In this document: in pieces, positions 22,880 to 33,891 of the stretch | How positions within the stretch are numbered: position 1 is the stretch's first letter | How the letters are laid out: every line of letters starts with the position of its first letter | Assembly: GCA_015680685.1 (NCBI GenBank) | Contig: MNCI01008656.1 | Coordinates: forward strand, 149,039 to 213,038 | Source: Gnetum montanum | Lineage: Eukaryota > Streptophyta > Gnetopsida > Gnetales > Gnetaceae | Reading direction: 5' to 3' | DNA: 64,000 nucleotides | Made by a program: the position numbers and the translations under genes | Notes under the pieces: generated by a model | The model's input: the letters and a program-made list of their open reading frames with translations, nothing else | What the model was told of the DNA's origin: nothing | Database searches by the model: none

Positions 22880-24030
22880 CTGGACCAGTTAGGGGCCTGT
22901 AGAATGGGAGTTTCTACAAGCCTTTGTTTATGAGTTTGGAATGCTCATTCACATTCCTTGGTCCATTCGAATGATGCATATTTTTTCATTAATTCCACCA
23001 AAAGCTTGGCAATTTTAGAGAAGTTCTCGATGAACCTCCTATAGTAGCCAATGTGTCCATGGAATGACTGAACATCTTTGACAGTTTTTGGTTGGTGGGT
23101 AATTCCTTGGATGACTTTATTTTTTTCGGATCCACCTCTATTCCTGATTGTGAGACTTTATGTCCCAATACTATGCCCTCTTGAACCATCAAATGGCTCT
23201 TCTACCAATTGAGCTTTAGGTTGGTTTCAACACATCTCTATAATACTTGCTCCAACCGGTCGAGGGCTTAATCAAAGCTCATCCCATAAGTGGAGAAGTC
23301 ATCCATAAAGACTTCTACCCTGTTACCTATTTGTTGTTGAAAGATGCTTAGAACTAAGTGTTGGAATGTGGCAGGAGCATTGCACAGGCTAAAAGGCATT
23401 TGTTTATATGCAAACATTCCCCAAGGGCTGGTGAACGTTGTTTTGCCTTAGTCTTCTGGTGCTATTCATATTTGGTTGTAGCCACTGTAAAAATCTAGAA
23501 AACTATAGTAGCGATGCCCTGCTATCATGTCTAAGACTTGGTCAAAAAATGGCAATGGAAAGTGATATTTGAAGGTTGCCATATTCAATAGCCTAAAGTC
23601 TATACATACCCTTCATTTACCTCCTTTCTTTGGTACGATTACAAGAGGGCTAATCCATTTGCTATCAGCAATGGGATAAATGAACCAAGCCTTGAGAAGT
23701 TGCTCTATTTCCTCTTTTACTATTTTTTTAACTTCGAGTTCAATCACATCTGTGGTTGTTTGCGAGGTTTCATGGAGGGGTCCATGTAAATCCTATGCTA
23801 GCATATCCTAGGGTCTATTCCTGTTAGTTCAGGGTATGACCAGGTGAAGGTGGTTGACCATTTATTTATTACTTTTAGCAACCTTTCTTTTTGCTTGGGA
23901 GCAAGCTTTGTGTTGATGATTACCGATTTTCCATTTTTAAGGGTTAGGTATTCCAAACCGGTGGGCAACGGTTTCAACTCTAGGGGCTCTTGTTTAAAAT
24001 TTTCAGGAATCTCCAACTTCCCCCAGTTAA
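22880..24030 (-). pseudogene. Element B reverse transcriptase
   Basis: The N-terminal part (24016-23798) has LELKPLPTGLEYL and the 'TF.WSYPEL.GIDP.IC' linker typical of the Athila/Tat branch. Across stops follow SLCNAPATFQ (usual 'GLCNAPATFQ') and VFMDDFSTYG, the catalytic YxDD motif in the FMDD form, near 23300. VQEGIVLGHKVS (about 23190-23150) marks the end of the domain. All catalytic Asp residues of the motif are intact although the frame is broken. Confidence 0.9.
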
Positions 24031-24166
24031 TGCTTTCATGGTTAAGGGTTGGAAGTTGGCTATGGACCTACTCAAGTGCATCCATACTTTCAACATAAGT
24101 GCTCATTATCCCCTCAATCAGTTCCATGCATGTAGTTGAGTCGTTCTCTTGGTTAGCCATCAGCCA

Positions 24167-24690
24167 CTAGGTGTTCTCTTGTCGTGTGGCTACTACATAT
24201 AGGCACTTTTGTATGTTGATGTCTTGTGCACACTGATTGCATGCAGGCAATGTTAAACTCCACATTACCCATGATTTCAGCATGCAATGGCACCCTGTGT
24301 CACTATATGTGATGCATGGAACTTTCTTCTTCTCAATCTTTCCAAAGGTATTTTTCTTAGATATTTCTAGGGAAAGATTGCGAATTCCTAGGTGCGCATC
24401 TACTATGCTTAGCCATGCCCTTCCCATTATTATTGGGAAGTTCCCTTTGTCATTGTTTATTTGGATCACCAAGAAATCAGCTGGATATGACCAACCACCC
24501 ACGGTGGTGACAATGTCCTCCACCTGTCCCAAAGGAACAGTGATGGACTGGTCAGCCAGATCTAAGCGAATATTGCTCTTCTTAAGTGGGGGTAGGTTCC
24601 AGGTCTTATACAGTTCTTGTGAAATTAAGTTGACCCTAGAGCCTGAGTTAAGAAAAGCCTTATGAGGTTCATTCCCAACAACTTGGAGAT
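24167..24690 (-). pseudogene. Element B aspartic protease, catalytic Asp changed
   Basis: Minus-strand frame HKAFLNSGSRVNLISQELY...DLADQSITVPLGQVEDI...IIMGRAWLSIVDAHLG follows the retropepsin pattern ('ALLDSGS.VNL', then 'P.ILGR.FL...'). The catalytic Asp of DSG is Asn here (AAC, near 24645), a single G-to-A change from GAC. The protease would cut the gag-pol polyprotein. An adjoining frame continues to 24167. Confidence 0.8.
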
Positions 24691-24999
24691 AAATCAGGGG
24701 GCTTCTTGGATCAAAGAATTTCTTGGGAAGGTGGCTTACCTTAATCTAGTTGGTAACGGTATGTGTTAACATAACCATGTGCATTGGCCTCAATTTCTCA
24801 ATTGAAGGGTTTCCCGAAACCTTATTTGGTATGGAGGTGTTTAGATGTTCAACTGCTTGTGAAGGCGAGGGCTTAGTTGGATTGTTGATCCTAAAGAAAG
24901 GTATTTTTGGAATATGATTATTAGGACTAATGGAGAATTGAGGATTGGAAGCCCTCGTGGTGTTGGATTGTTACGGTTGAGTGGGAATCACTCTGGGCC

Positions 25000-27277
25000 T
25001 TGTTGGAGCGGTTGGCGGTGGAGCTACTGGCATAAGAGATGCAGATGGATTTGGAGGATAGTGTGGGTATGGAGAGTTTCTTGGAGGAGAAGGAGTCCTA
25101 AAATACTCCTGAACTCGGTAGTAACATGGAGGGTTTATCTGACCCATAAAGTCACCTAGAGAAACCGACTATTGCACATAATATCCATATGGATCTGACT
25201 ACCAGTAAGGGTACTGTTGTGTCGACGGTGGCATCCCCCATGACTGTGGGTATTGTCACTGCTGATGCTATCCAATGGGTTGTGGCGGAGTTCCACTTGG
25301 ATAGTACATTATTGGTTGGTGGAACTACCTTGGGTTACCTTGAGGATAAGGTAACCTTCAGGGTGTTTACTATTGGTTGAGTCCTGGATTTAGTGCATAC
25401 AACCCAGACTCCTGTAGATGTGAGATAATTGGACAACATCTCTTAGGATGGTCATAGTGGCAGATCTCACATCCACCGTCATCGTCTGTGTCAAAATCCA
25501 CAACTTCATCGGAGATAGAAATTTTTCCCTTACCCTTGTTATGTGCAGGGCTTGCATTTCTCTACTTTGTCTTACCTTTGTCACTACTTCATTCTTCCTT
25601 AGACTCTTCTATGATTTTCAAGACACTTTCAAGTCTAGAGTCTAAGGAATCCCACAATTGATCTACCTTAGCCGATACCTCAATTTTTAGTTTTTGGATC
25701 AGCAAGATTTTCTGGTTCACCAACTCTTCGAGTGGTCACTCATCCTCCTCATCACAAAATTTCACTCCCTTCTTTCGAAGGGAGGGATTACGGTTGTATT
25801 CTTCCACACTTTTCCTCTTACGTAGTCACCTTCTTCTTGTGCTACTTGTTCCAACAAGTGATGTACTTCATGGGCTCTAAGTTGTAATAGTTTCCCTTGA
25901 GTATAATTCCCAAGGGTTCTTCTCGTTTCATGCCTTAGCCCATCCACAATGTGACAAAGTTGATCCTGCTGAGTGTACCCATGGCCCGGGAAACGGTGTA
26001 ACAATGTGTAGTAGTGGGTCATGGTAGCATCCAAGGGTTCATAAGTACCTTGTTTCTAGCCTTGGATCTTCTTACACAAATTGGACACTCTAGAGTACGT
26101 CTGATATTTATCGTTGAAGAGTTCTAGCATCGTACTCCACCTCCTGATGATTTCTGGTTCTAAGGACCAGTACCAACTTTTTGCTTCTTTAGTGAGTGTC
26201 CTTAGGAAAAACTTAATTTTTTGTCACTCATTGTCTATATTTTGCAAGGCACAGGCATCGTAGAATGCCTATAAATGATGCTATAGATCAGCATTGTATC
26301 CCCCTTCAAAACATGGGATATTGTTCATGTCTAAATGCTTGATCTGACTATCCTTTTGGTGCCTTGTTGGAATCCTAACAGCCTTCATTATGTCAAGCAT
26401 ACTTCGGGTTGCGAGTAGGGGCTCATCATGATCATCTCTTTCATGATGCCTGTGATGTCTTCGTGGTTCCCTACTCTCCCTATGTCCTTACCCTTGTCCT
26501 CTCTCTCAACTTTCCCATCGAGGTCTCTCATCTTTCTTACTCTTATCCTCATCGTTATGTTCATGGTGGCTATGCCCAAATGTGGAAGGAGAGGGTGAGT
26601 GGTGAGATGAAAGGGAAGAAGAAGGGGAACCATTGCCATGGTAATGTTTCTTGCCTTCTCTTCTGCTGCTTTGGCCTCGATCGTTATGACGATCTAAGTG
26701 CCCATCCTTAGCATGAGTGGTTGTTCCTTTTGTGAACAGTTGATGTTCATGGGGATCAGAACCAAGGTTATGTATCATTGATCATAGGTTCTGATACCTA
26801 ACCTCCTTACCATCATGAGGAGGGGGAACATCATTTTCTAAAGAACCCATTATAAGGGGTTCCTCATCTCCTATTTCGCTAAGGATGTGTGGACCTTTGC
26901 CCTTCAAAAGTGTATGTTGACTCTCCTGCCTTGAGTCCCTCATACATTGGGCTTCTGTGGGATGATAATCCCTCAAATCAAAGTCTTCCGCAACATATTT
27001 AGCAAATAATTTTTTCATGCTAATCTATGCCAAGGCACGGAAGAGCATGTTAGGAACTAATCGATCTAGGGGTAACACGATGTTACCTTGCAGATCCCTC
27101 CATCGCAGCTGTTCATCTTGATGGAGGATAAAGGTAAAGTTTGGAATATACTCATCGGGATGAATATAAACTATCTTGTACTGTTGAGGACTTGGCTGAT
27201 TTTGGTTGTGTTTTATGTTGCCGACTGTCTCTAGTATTAGTCTTAGGTGGTGAATTACTTTTGTGAGAAGAAGACAT
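25000..27277 (-). pseudogene. Element B gag
   Basis: The probable start is the ATG complementary to 27275-27277 (MSSSHKSNS). An N-terminal domain absent from A and C follows (YIHPDEYIPNFTFILHQD, MKKLFAKYVAEDFDLRDYHP), then a His/Ser-rich stretch (26778-26506), the gag core (EAKSWYWSLEPEIIRRW, about 26200), a helical segment HYYTLLHRFPGHGYTQ...HIVDGL (26034-25762) and a zinc knuckle CEICHYDHPKRCC (about 25470-25430) with C-x2-C-x3-H-x4-C spacing. Stops and frameshifts are present. Compared with A and C, this gag is longer at its N-terminus. Confidence 0.85.
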
Positions 27278-27398
27278 TCTTATCGGTGTGCTATTTCACC
27301 ATTATAAAATTTTTCTGTTAATTAACCTGAAGGTTCATTTAGGCTCCCAACAATGTGAGTGATGTTCTTTATGTTCTATTTGGTGCACAAACACTTAG

Positions 27399-27416
27399 TC
27401 CCTGGTAATGACGCTA
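27399..27416 (-). promoter_or_regulatory. Element B primer-binding site (tRNA-Asp-like)
   Basis: On the minus strand TAGCGTCATTACCAGGGA lies one base inside the 5' LTR. It differs from the expected tRNA-Asp site only by transitions (about 13 of 18 matching). Confidence 0.55.
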
Positions 27417-27417
27417 A

Positions 27418-28135
27418 TGATGAGTGGCGAGGTATCCCTACACTCAACCATACGAATACGAGTGTAGCACGCATGATCCGGTCGAACTCCATAGACTAAG
27501 TGCCTACACACCCCATGGAACACTTAGGGTTAATTATTCGTTGTCTTCCCAGACTTACTTGTAGTTGTCATGGTGTCTGGTTAAGCAAGTCTGAGGTNNN
27601 NNNNNNNNNNNNNNNNNNNNNNNNNNNNNNNNNNNNNNNNNNNNNNNNNNNNNNNNNNNNNNNNNNNNNNNNNNNNNNNNNNNNNNNNNNNNNNNNNNNN
27701 NNNNNNNNNNNNNNNNNNNNNNNNNNNNNNNNNNNNNNNNNNNNNNNNAATAAATAACATGTAATAAATAATAGGTAATAAAATCCTATTCCATGCACTG
27801 CAAGGTTTATCTGGAAAGCTCGTCTTTATTGCCATACACAACTTGTGTTTAGGTATAATGTTGCTCGAATAAAAATCCATTCACTTTGAGACTCCTACTA
27901 CGGGCACATCGAAAATATTCTATCTCTGGAATGTTCAATCTGGTAGAGTTTCCCTACTTCTAGCCTAGGATGAGAAAACAAGGGAGAGCCACCTCTTATT
28001 TATAGATATGACGACGCACAGTGATATTGCATACGCGATATCGTAGGGGAAGATGCGATATCACATACATGATATCGCGACGGCCGTGATATCACATACA
28101 CAATATCGCGGCCCATGCGATATCACGTCCCATCA
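27418..28135 (-). repeat. Element B 5' LTR (contains assembly gap)
   Basis: Sequence matches 18090-19095, with 27598-27748 undetermined. The TATA box is the complement of 27993-28004 and the palindromes lie at 28020-28130. About 290 bp are missing relative to the other LTR beyond what the N run shows, so the gap size is not the true size. Confidence 0.88.
27598..27748. other. Assembly gap of 151 N
   Basis: Undetermined bases inside the element B 5' LTR. Confidence 0.99.
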
Positions 28136-28812
28136 GACGTCTTCCCAAGATTAGAGACAACCCATATGGATGGGAAATTTTTTAAAAACACCCGTCCCAA
28201 TTCAAGAAACAATCAAAACATAATGAAAAATGATGAAAATAGCTAGAAAGAAGGTGAGAAGACTTGGAAAACATCTAAAAATCCTCAAGTTAAGTTGAGG
28301 AAGGATTTCAAGGTTTCTTATCTTTTAGTTTGTCCTAAATATTATTGTAATTCTTATTTGTTAAGATGAGAAGCATGAGTAAGAGAAGAAAGATCTTCAG
28401 TGTGAAGAGCTGAGCAAGAGAGTGAATGAGCACATTGAGTAAGTGTAATTAGTAATTCTAGCTCCAAGACCAACTTGTGATGTGTTGGTCTATCTGTTCT
28501 ATTCTCTTGTGTCTTCCTTATGACTTGAGATCTTGGATTTAGGTGGTGGAAGAGATTCTCTATTGGTTATATCTTACATTGAGAATAGTTATTATGTGAT
28601 TGTAGAGCCTCATGCTCTGTAATATCATTTGAGCATGATAGGTTTTGAAATGTTTGAGGGTGTTTATGAATCTAAATGCAATATTCTAAAAATTAATTAA
28701 AGGTAGCTAATTTTCTTATTTTCTAGTAAAAAAAAACTTTTGTATTTGCATAATATCTAGATTTAGTACTTGAAGGTTATTTATTTGTCAAGTCAACATG
28801 CTCTAGCGATAT

Positions 28813-28824
28813 TGGTATTAGAGC
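28813..28824 (+). promoter_or_regulatory. Element F primer-binding site (tRNA-Met-like)
   Basis: TGGTATTAGAGC differs at one position from the common plant initiator tRNA-Met primer site TGGTATCAGAGC, and it lies just after the LTR-like sequence. This primer differs from that of the TGATGAG family. Confidence 0.7.
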
Positions 28825-28900
28825 TCTCAGAGCTTAGCTTTGAAGCTTAGATTTGTGTTGATTATTTTTGGATTTTGGTTGAGGATTTTTTTATTTTCAT

Positions 28901-30130
28901 ATGACACCCAAGAACAAACTGGTGTAAACCCTAAATCGAGACATGAAAAGCATGAAGTTTTCCTTCCAAATGATGGTTGCTCAATTGGATAAAATCAACA
29001 TAAAGGTAGACAAAAGTTCTAGTCCTAGCCATATTCTGACACATGGAAGAGATGAGCATGTTCATTTAGATGAAAAATTTTTACAACTAGGTGGAGAGAG
29101 AGCAAATGAAGAGTAAGGACAATCTAGTTATGAAAGTGTAGAAAATCACCAACTAAGAATTCTAATGGGAGGAAATCCTATTCCTTAGATGAAAAATCTA
29201 AGGATTCCAATGGTATTAAAAACTTCTTCTATAGGAAAGCTTGACCACAAAGATGAGGTAAGGCTTACTAGAGCTTTCAAAAATGCTACAAGACTTTTGT
29301 ATGTTGAGTTGAAGACTTTCAATGGTGTAGATGGTACCAAAGCTTTTGCAAGTTAGCTGAAAGCACTTGAGAAGTATTTTCATTTGGAAGAGGTATTGAA
29401 ATACTTAAGGATACCTAATGTTGAATTCAAATTAGAAGGTACAACTTCTACTTGGTGAAAAAAAGGAGTTCCAAGATTATGAAAGATGAAATGGTCAACC
29501 TATCAATGATTAGGATTTAATAAAATATAGGTTTAAAAGAAAATTTGAATAGTATCATTAGAGATAAGAAACCATTATGAAGTTAAAATTCCTAAGGCAA
29601 TGTGACAAGGATGTCAAAGAATTCTACATCAAATTTTGTGATTTATTCAACCAAGCTAAGATAAACTAGAAGGAATATGAATAGGCTTCAATCCTTTTGG
29701 GATGTCTTAAAGTGGTGTACCAGTAGGAGTTATATTTTTATGAGCCACAAACTCTTAATGAGGCTTATGATTTAGCACTCAAGGTTGAAAAGAAATTAGG
29801 TGAATTTATTAACAACAAAAAATAAACTTCAAAGAGGAAGAAGAAGGGATCTAGATCTAAGAAGAAATCCAAGTCCAAATCTATAAAAAAAGAGGGTAAT
29901 CAAGAAAAGAAGATTGAAAGAGGTAATAAAAGGGGTAAAGCCAATAAGGAGCAAGGCAAGGGAGGCAAGAGTCAAGACTACAACTCATTAAATATTTAGT
30001 GCTTCAAGTGTGTAGAATGGGGGCATAAGCAATGGAAATGTTCACTTCACAAGCTAGCCAAGGGTAAGGATGGGCAAACCATGGAGGTGGAAGAGACATT
30101 AAGCCAAGGTCTTCAAATAATTAATCCTCA
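28901..30130 (+). pseudogene. Element F gag
   Basis: Starts MTPKNKLV at 28901, then stops. A gag core is readable across frames: LKTFNGVDGTKAFAS, LKALEKYFHLEE, EGTTSTW, LIKYRFKRKFE and MKLKFLRQCDKDVKEFYIKF (about 29300-29630), followed by EPQTLNEAYDLALKVEKKL, a Lys-rich linker and a zinc knuckle CFKCVEWGHKQWKC (about 30000-30043) with the standard C-x2-C-x4-H-x4-C spacing. The order and spacing fit the Ty3/gypsy retrotransposon gag family. It is dead. Confidence 0.8.
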
Positions 30131-30138
30131 TGCTCCCT

Positions 30139-30447
30139 AAATCATAAATCCTAAATCCTAAACCCTAAACCCTAAAAAATAAATCATAAATCCTAAAACC
30201 CCTAAACCCAAAAACCATAAATCCTAAACCCTAAAAATCATAACCCCTAAACCCTAAAATCCTAAACCCTAAATTTTAAACCATAAAACCTAAAAGCCTA
30301 AACCCTAAGAACCCTAAGCCCTAAACCCTAATCTCTAATCCCTAAGCCCTAAGAACCATAACCCTTAAACTTTAAGCCATAAAAATCCTAAACCCTAAAT
30401 CCTAAGCCCTAAGAATCATAAACCCTAAAACCTAAATCCTAAGGATG
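30139..30447 (+). repeat. Interstitial telomere-like repeat (CCCTAAA type)
   Basis: About 300 bp of degenerate CCCTAAA units (variants CCTAAAT, CATAAAT, CCCTAAG) lie between the gag zinc knuckle and the protease region of element F. The repeat matches the Arabidopsis-type plant telomere unit. Units are imperfect and neither edge shows a target duplication. Confidence 0.85.
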
Positions 30448-33235
30448 TTTCTAAATTAAATTTATGTGCATTCATGAGGAATGTAAATAGTGGAGATCAT
30501 CCTAATAGGAAATTGTTATTTCAGAGTAGTGCTAGATGTTTGCCTAGTGGGAAATGAATTCATGTTTTAATTAATGGGGAAGCCCAAGAAAATGTTGTTT
30601 CTTCTAGGAAAATTGCTAGATTAGGTTTGGTAACTAATCCTTATCCTAGATCTTATAAAGTACATTAGTTTTCTAGAGATTTTTCCCAAGGGGTGAGGGA
30701 ATAATATACTTTAAGGTTTAGAATTGGAGGTTTTCGTGATGTTGTAAAATGTGATGTGCTTCTAATAAATTGAGCTAATATAATTCTTGAAAAGCTTTGG
30801 AGTTTTAATAATGGTGCTCATTTAATGGAGTAAGAAATGTGTGGAGTGTAGCTAGACCTAATGAAATCCATGAGTTAATTCCTATGATAATTGAATACGT
30901 GAGGTAGTAAAGCTCACATAATGCTTCATTAATCCTTTTAGGCAAGAGGGAATATATTAAGGAACATGATGAAATATATTTTGATTTTTTTGTAATGAAA
31001 AAAATTACAACTAATCATGATGATATGCAGGTTGAACTTCCTATAGGTATGCTAGGCTTAAAGAAAATATTTTCCAAGGTCTTTAAAGAAGAATTGAATG
31101 AACTATCACGAATGAGGAATGTACAACATTATACTAACTTCATCTCTAAGATTAACATTCCAAATGAGATATTTTACCTAATGGTACCAAATTAGAGGGT
31201 TGAATTGCAAAGGAAAATAGAGGGATTACCTACAAATGACTTTGTGAGGGAATCCATTTTACCTTATGCAATTCTAGTAGTGCTAGTGCCATAGAAGAAT
31301 AATGATGAATGGAGAATATGCATTGATTCTAGAGTAGTGAATGGGATAACTATGAGGTACAGGTTTCTTATTCCAAGGATGGATGATATCCTTGATGTCC
31401 TTACTAGTTCTAAAATCTTTGGCAAAGTTGATTTCGAGTAATTACCATCAAATAAAAATTAGGCTTGGTGATGTCTAGAAAACAGCTTTCAAAATATCAT
31501 ATAGATTCTTTGAGTGGTTGGTGATGCCATTTGGGATCACTAATGCACTACTAAATTCATGATCTTGATGCATGATATATTTAAGAACTTGATTGGTAAG
31601 TGTTTTATTATCTTTTTTGACAATATTTTGGTATGTAGCTCTAATTAGGAAGAGCACTTGGATCACTTAAGGATCATGTGTCTTAAGTTGAAGGAGACAT
31701 AGTTGGAGATCAATGTGTAGAAAACTCATTTATTTAAGAGATGAATAATATATTTGGGTCATGTGGTTTCTAAAAACTAAATTCAAATAGAAGCTACCAA
31801 GATGAAGGCTATTAGGGATTGGCCAACTCCTAAGAATGATGGAAAGGTAAGAGCATTCCTTGGTTTAGCAAGTTTTTTTAGATTGTAAATCAAATATTTT
31901 CATGGTATTTCATGATCTATGTTTTCTTTGTCAATGAAAAATAAATATTTTAGGTGGGATATTGAAATCCAAGGAAGCATTGACCTATTGAAAGAAAGAC
32001 CAATAAACCAGTGTTTACAATTCTAGATTTTTAGAAGCTTTTTTAGGTGGACATGGATGCAAGTGGACTTGTCATTAGTAGGGTACTTTCACAAGATGGT
32101 AGACCTATTGCTTTATTTTCTAAAATTTTTAATGATTTAATGCAAAAATATACTGTATATGAGAAGGATTTGCATACTATTCTTCAAGCAATCAAGCATT
32201 GGAGGCATTACTTGTTTCTTAAGGAGTTCACTTTGATGACAAACCACAAAGCACTTAAATTTCTAAACTCAAAGAAGAAGTTGAGTGTAAAGCACATGAA
32301 GTGAATTTCATAGTTATAAGAGTTCAATTTTGCATTGAAGCACAAAAGTGGAAAATCCAATGCAATGGCTGATGCATTGTCTAGCATGCATGTGATGAAT
32401 TTTAGTGTACTTCATGTGGAAGGTATGGTTGATTTTGCTTCTTTATATGAGCATGATGATGATTATGGATAGGTTTGGAGGAGTCTCAAAGAGCCATTGA
32501 TGAGTAGAATAAACTAGTGAAGGGACTATCATATTCAAGATGAACTGTTATTTATGGAAAGGTATGTATTTCTAATTGTAATTTTAGGAAAAAGTTTTTG
32601 TTTGAAAAGAATTACAATGGCATGGCAGGTCACATGGATAGGGATAAAAAATTGGAACTTTTGGGTAGATACTATTTTTATCCTAGTATGACAAAAAAAG
32701 TTTTAAAATTTATGAAGGATTGCTTGACATGTTAAAAGTTCAAGGAAGGTAAACATGTGGATGAGCACTATATGCCTTTGCATATTCCCAAGGGTCTATG
32801 GAAAAGTATGTCAATGTACTTTGTGAGTGGTATTCTAAGGATCAAGAGTTGAAATGATGTATTTTTTATTGTTATGGATAGGTTATCCAAGATGGCACAT
32901 TTTATTCCATGTAAGAAGGTGAGTGATGCTTCTCATGTTGAAAATTTATTTTTCTAGCATGTTATGAAGTTGCATGGTGTTCCTTTGAATATTCTCAATG
33001 AAAGAGACTACAAGTTTACAAGTCATTTTTGGAGATTCCTTTGAAAGATTTTAGGGATAAGGTTTTTTCTAGTGGATATCATCCATAATCTAATGGCCAA
33101 ATGAAGGTGGTGAATAAATCCTTACTAAACATATTGAGATATTTATGTGATGAACAACCAAATAGGTGAGAAAACTTGTTGTGTCATGCTGATTTTTCAT
33201 AAAATAATGCTTTTCATGTTTCTATTTGGTGTAGG
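30448..33235 (+). pseudogene. Element F protease-RT-RNase H-integrase remnant
   Basis: Recognisable in order: a protease-like stretch (about 30560-30800); RT pieces including VMPFGITNA (about 31520) and HLDHLRIMCLKL (about 31660); RNase H at 32047-32304 (DASGLVISRVLSQDGRPIA, YEKDLHTILQAIKHWRHYL, NHKALKFLNSKKKLS); and integrase with HMDRDKKL...[31 protein letters not shown] and LHGVPLNILNERDYKF (about 32620-33040). The catalytic YxDD is no longer readable. Frequent TAG/TAA codons, many at former TGG or CAG positions, fit CpG/CpNpG deamination decay. The integrase C-terminus is missing before the next LTR. Confidence 0.8.
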
Positions 33236-33239
33236 AAAA

Positions 33240-33848
33240 GCATTATCTAGATGTGCTTGAATAGGAAAAGCATTATTTTGATTGGAAAACATTTAAAAGA
33301 CTCTAGATCCTTGTGGAAAACATCTATAAAGGCAAATATAAAACTTACTAGGATTTTGAATCTCTATAATTATGTATGTATCCATCCATGAGAAAGGAGG
33401 AGAGCTGGTATACAAGGAGATAGAGCTTATATGTAGTAGGAGTTAGAGGAAATGCCCTTGAGAGTGGAAATATGGTTAAGAGAGATTAGATGAGTACAAT
33501 TGGTGATTGCAGCTCCAAGATCAGCTTATGATGTTGGTCTATGTGTTCTATTCTCTTGTATCTCACTTGTGAGTTGAGATCTTAGTCTTATGTTGTGGAG
33601 GAGATTTCTATTAGTTGTGTCTTGCATTAAGAATAGTCATTATGTGGTTATAGAACCTCATGCTCTATAATATAAATTGAGTGTGATAGGTTTTTGCGTG
33701 CTTGTGGGTTATGTGAACCCTATTGTAATCTTCTAATTAAAATAATTGAAGATAGCTAGTTTTCTTATTTCCTAGCAATAAATTTTATCTTTGTATAATA
33801 GCTAGATTTAGTGTGTTGAATGTGAATTAATATTAGAGTGAACCTACT
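33240..33848 (+). repeat. LTR shared by elements F and G
   Basis: It matches the 5' LTR of F (28430-28811), starting no later than about 33290, and is directly followed by another gag copy. One LTR therefore serves as the 3' LTR of F and the 5' LTR of G. A short direct repeat (AGGAAAAGCATTAT, twice) precedes it at 33234-33272. Confidence 0.65.
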
Positions 33849-33891
33849 CTAGCATTATTAGTGTCATGGTTGAGTATTTTGTCAATTTCAA

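Larger units (their letters stand above)
18090..28135 (-). mobile_element. Element B: Athila/Tat-like Ty3/gypsy with gag, PR, RT, RH and INT
   Basis: LTRs at 18090-19095 and 27418-28135 (the latter with a 151-N gap) start TGATGAGTGG and end CCCATCA. The flanks GACAT (18085-18089) and GACGT (28136-28140) form a 5-bp target duplication with one transition. The minus strand carries gag (27277 to about 25000), protease, reverse transcriptase, RNase H and integrase in the Ty3/gypsy order, each with stops, then about 2 kb of 3' UTR-like DNA. It is the only pol-bearing member of the TGATGAG family here and may represent the autonomous partner of A, C and E. It is now inactive. Confidence 0.92.
28136..33848 (+). 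mobile_element. Element F: decayed Ty3/gypsy, plus strand
   Basis: The right part of a 5' LTR (28136 to about 28811), a tRNA-Met-like primer site, gag, telomere-like DNA, protease/RT/RNase H/integrase remnants and a second LTR (about 33240-33848) follow in Ty3/gypsy order. The second LTR matches the first from about 28430 (GCTCCAAGA.CA.CTT.TGATG, TGTTCTATTCTCTTGT). Every frame is full of stops, so F is older than B. No chromodomain was identified. Confidence 0.8.

Noticed and set aside
27500-27880. Open frames across 27598-27748
   Set aside because: N run inside an LTR; not coding.
30139-30447. A chromosome end
   Set aside because: Units are degenerate and flanked on both sides by the same retroelement, so this is interstitial.
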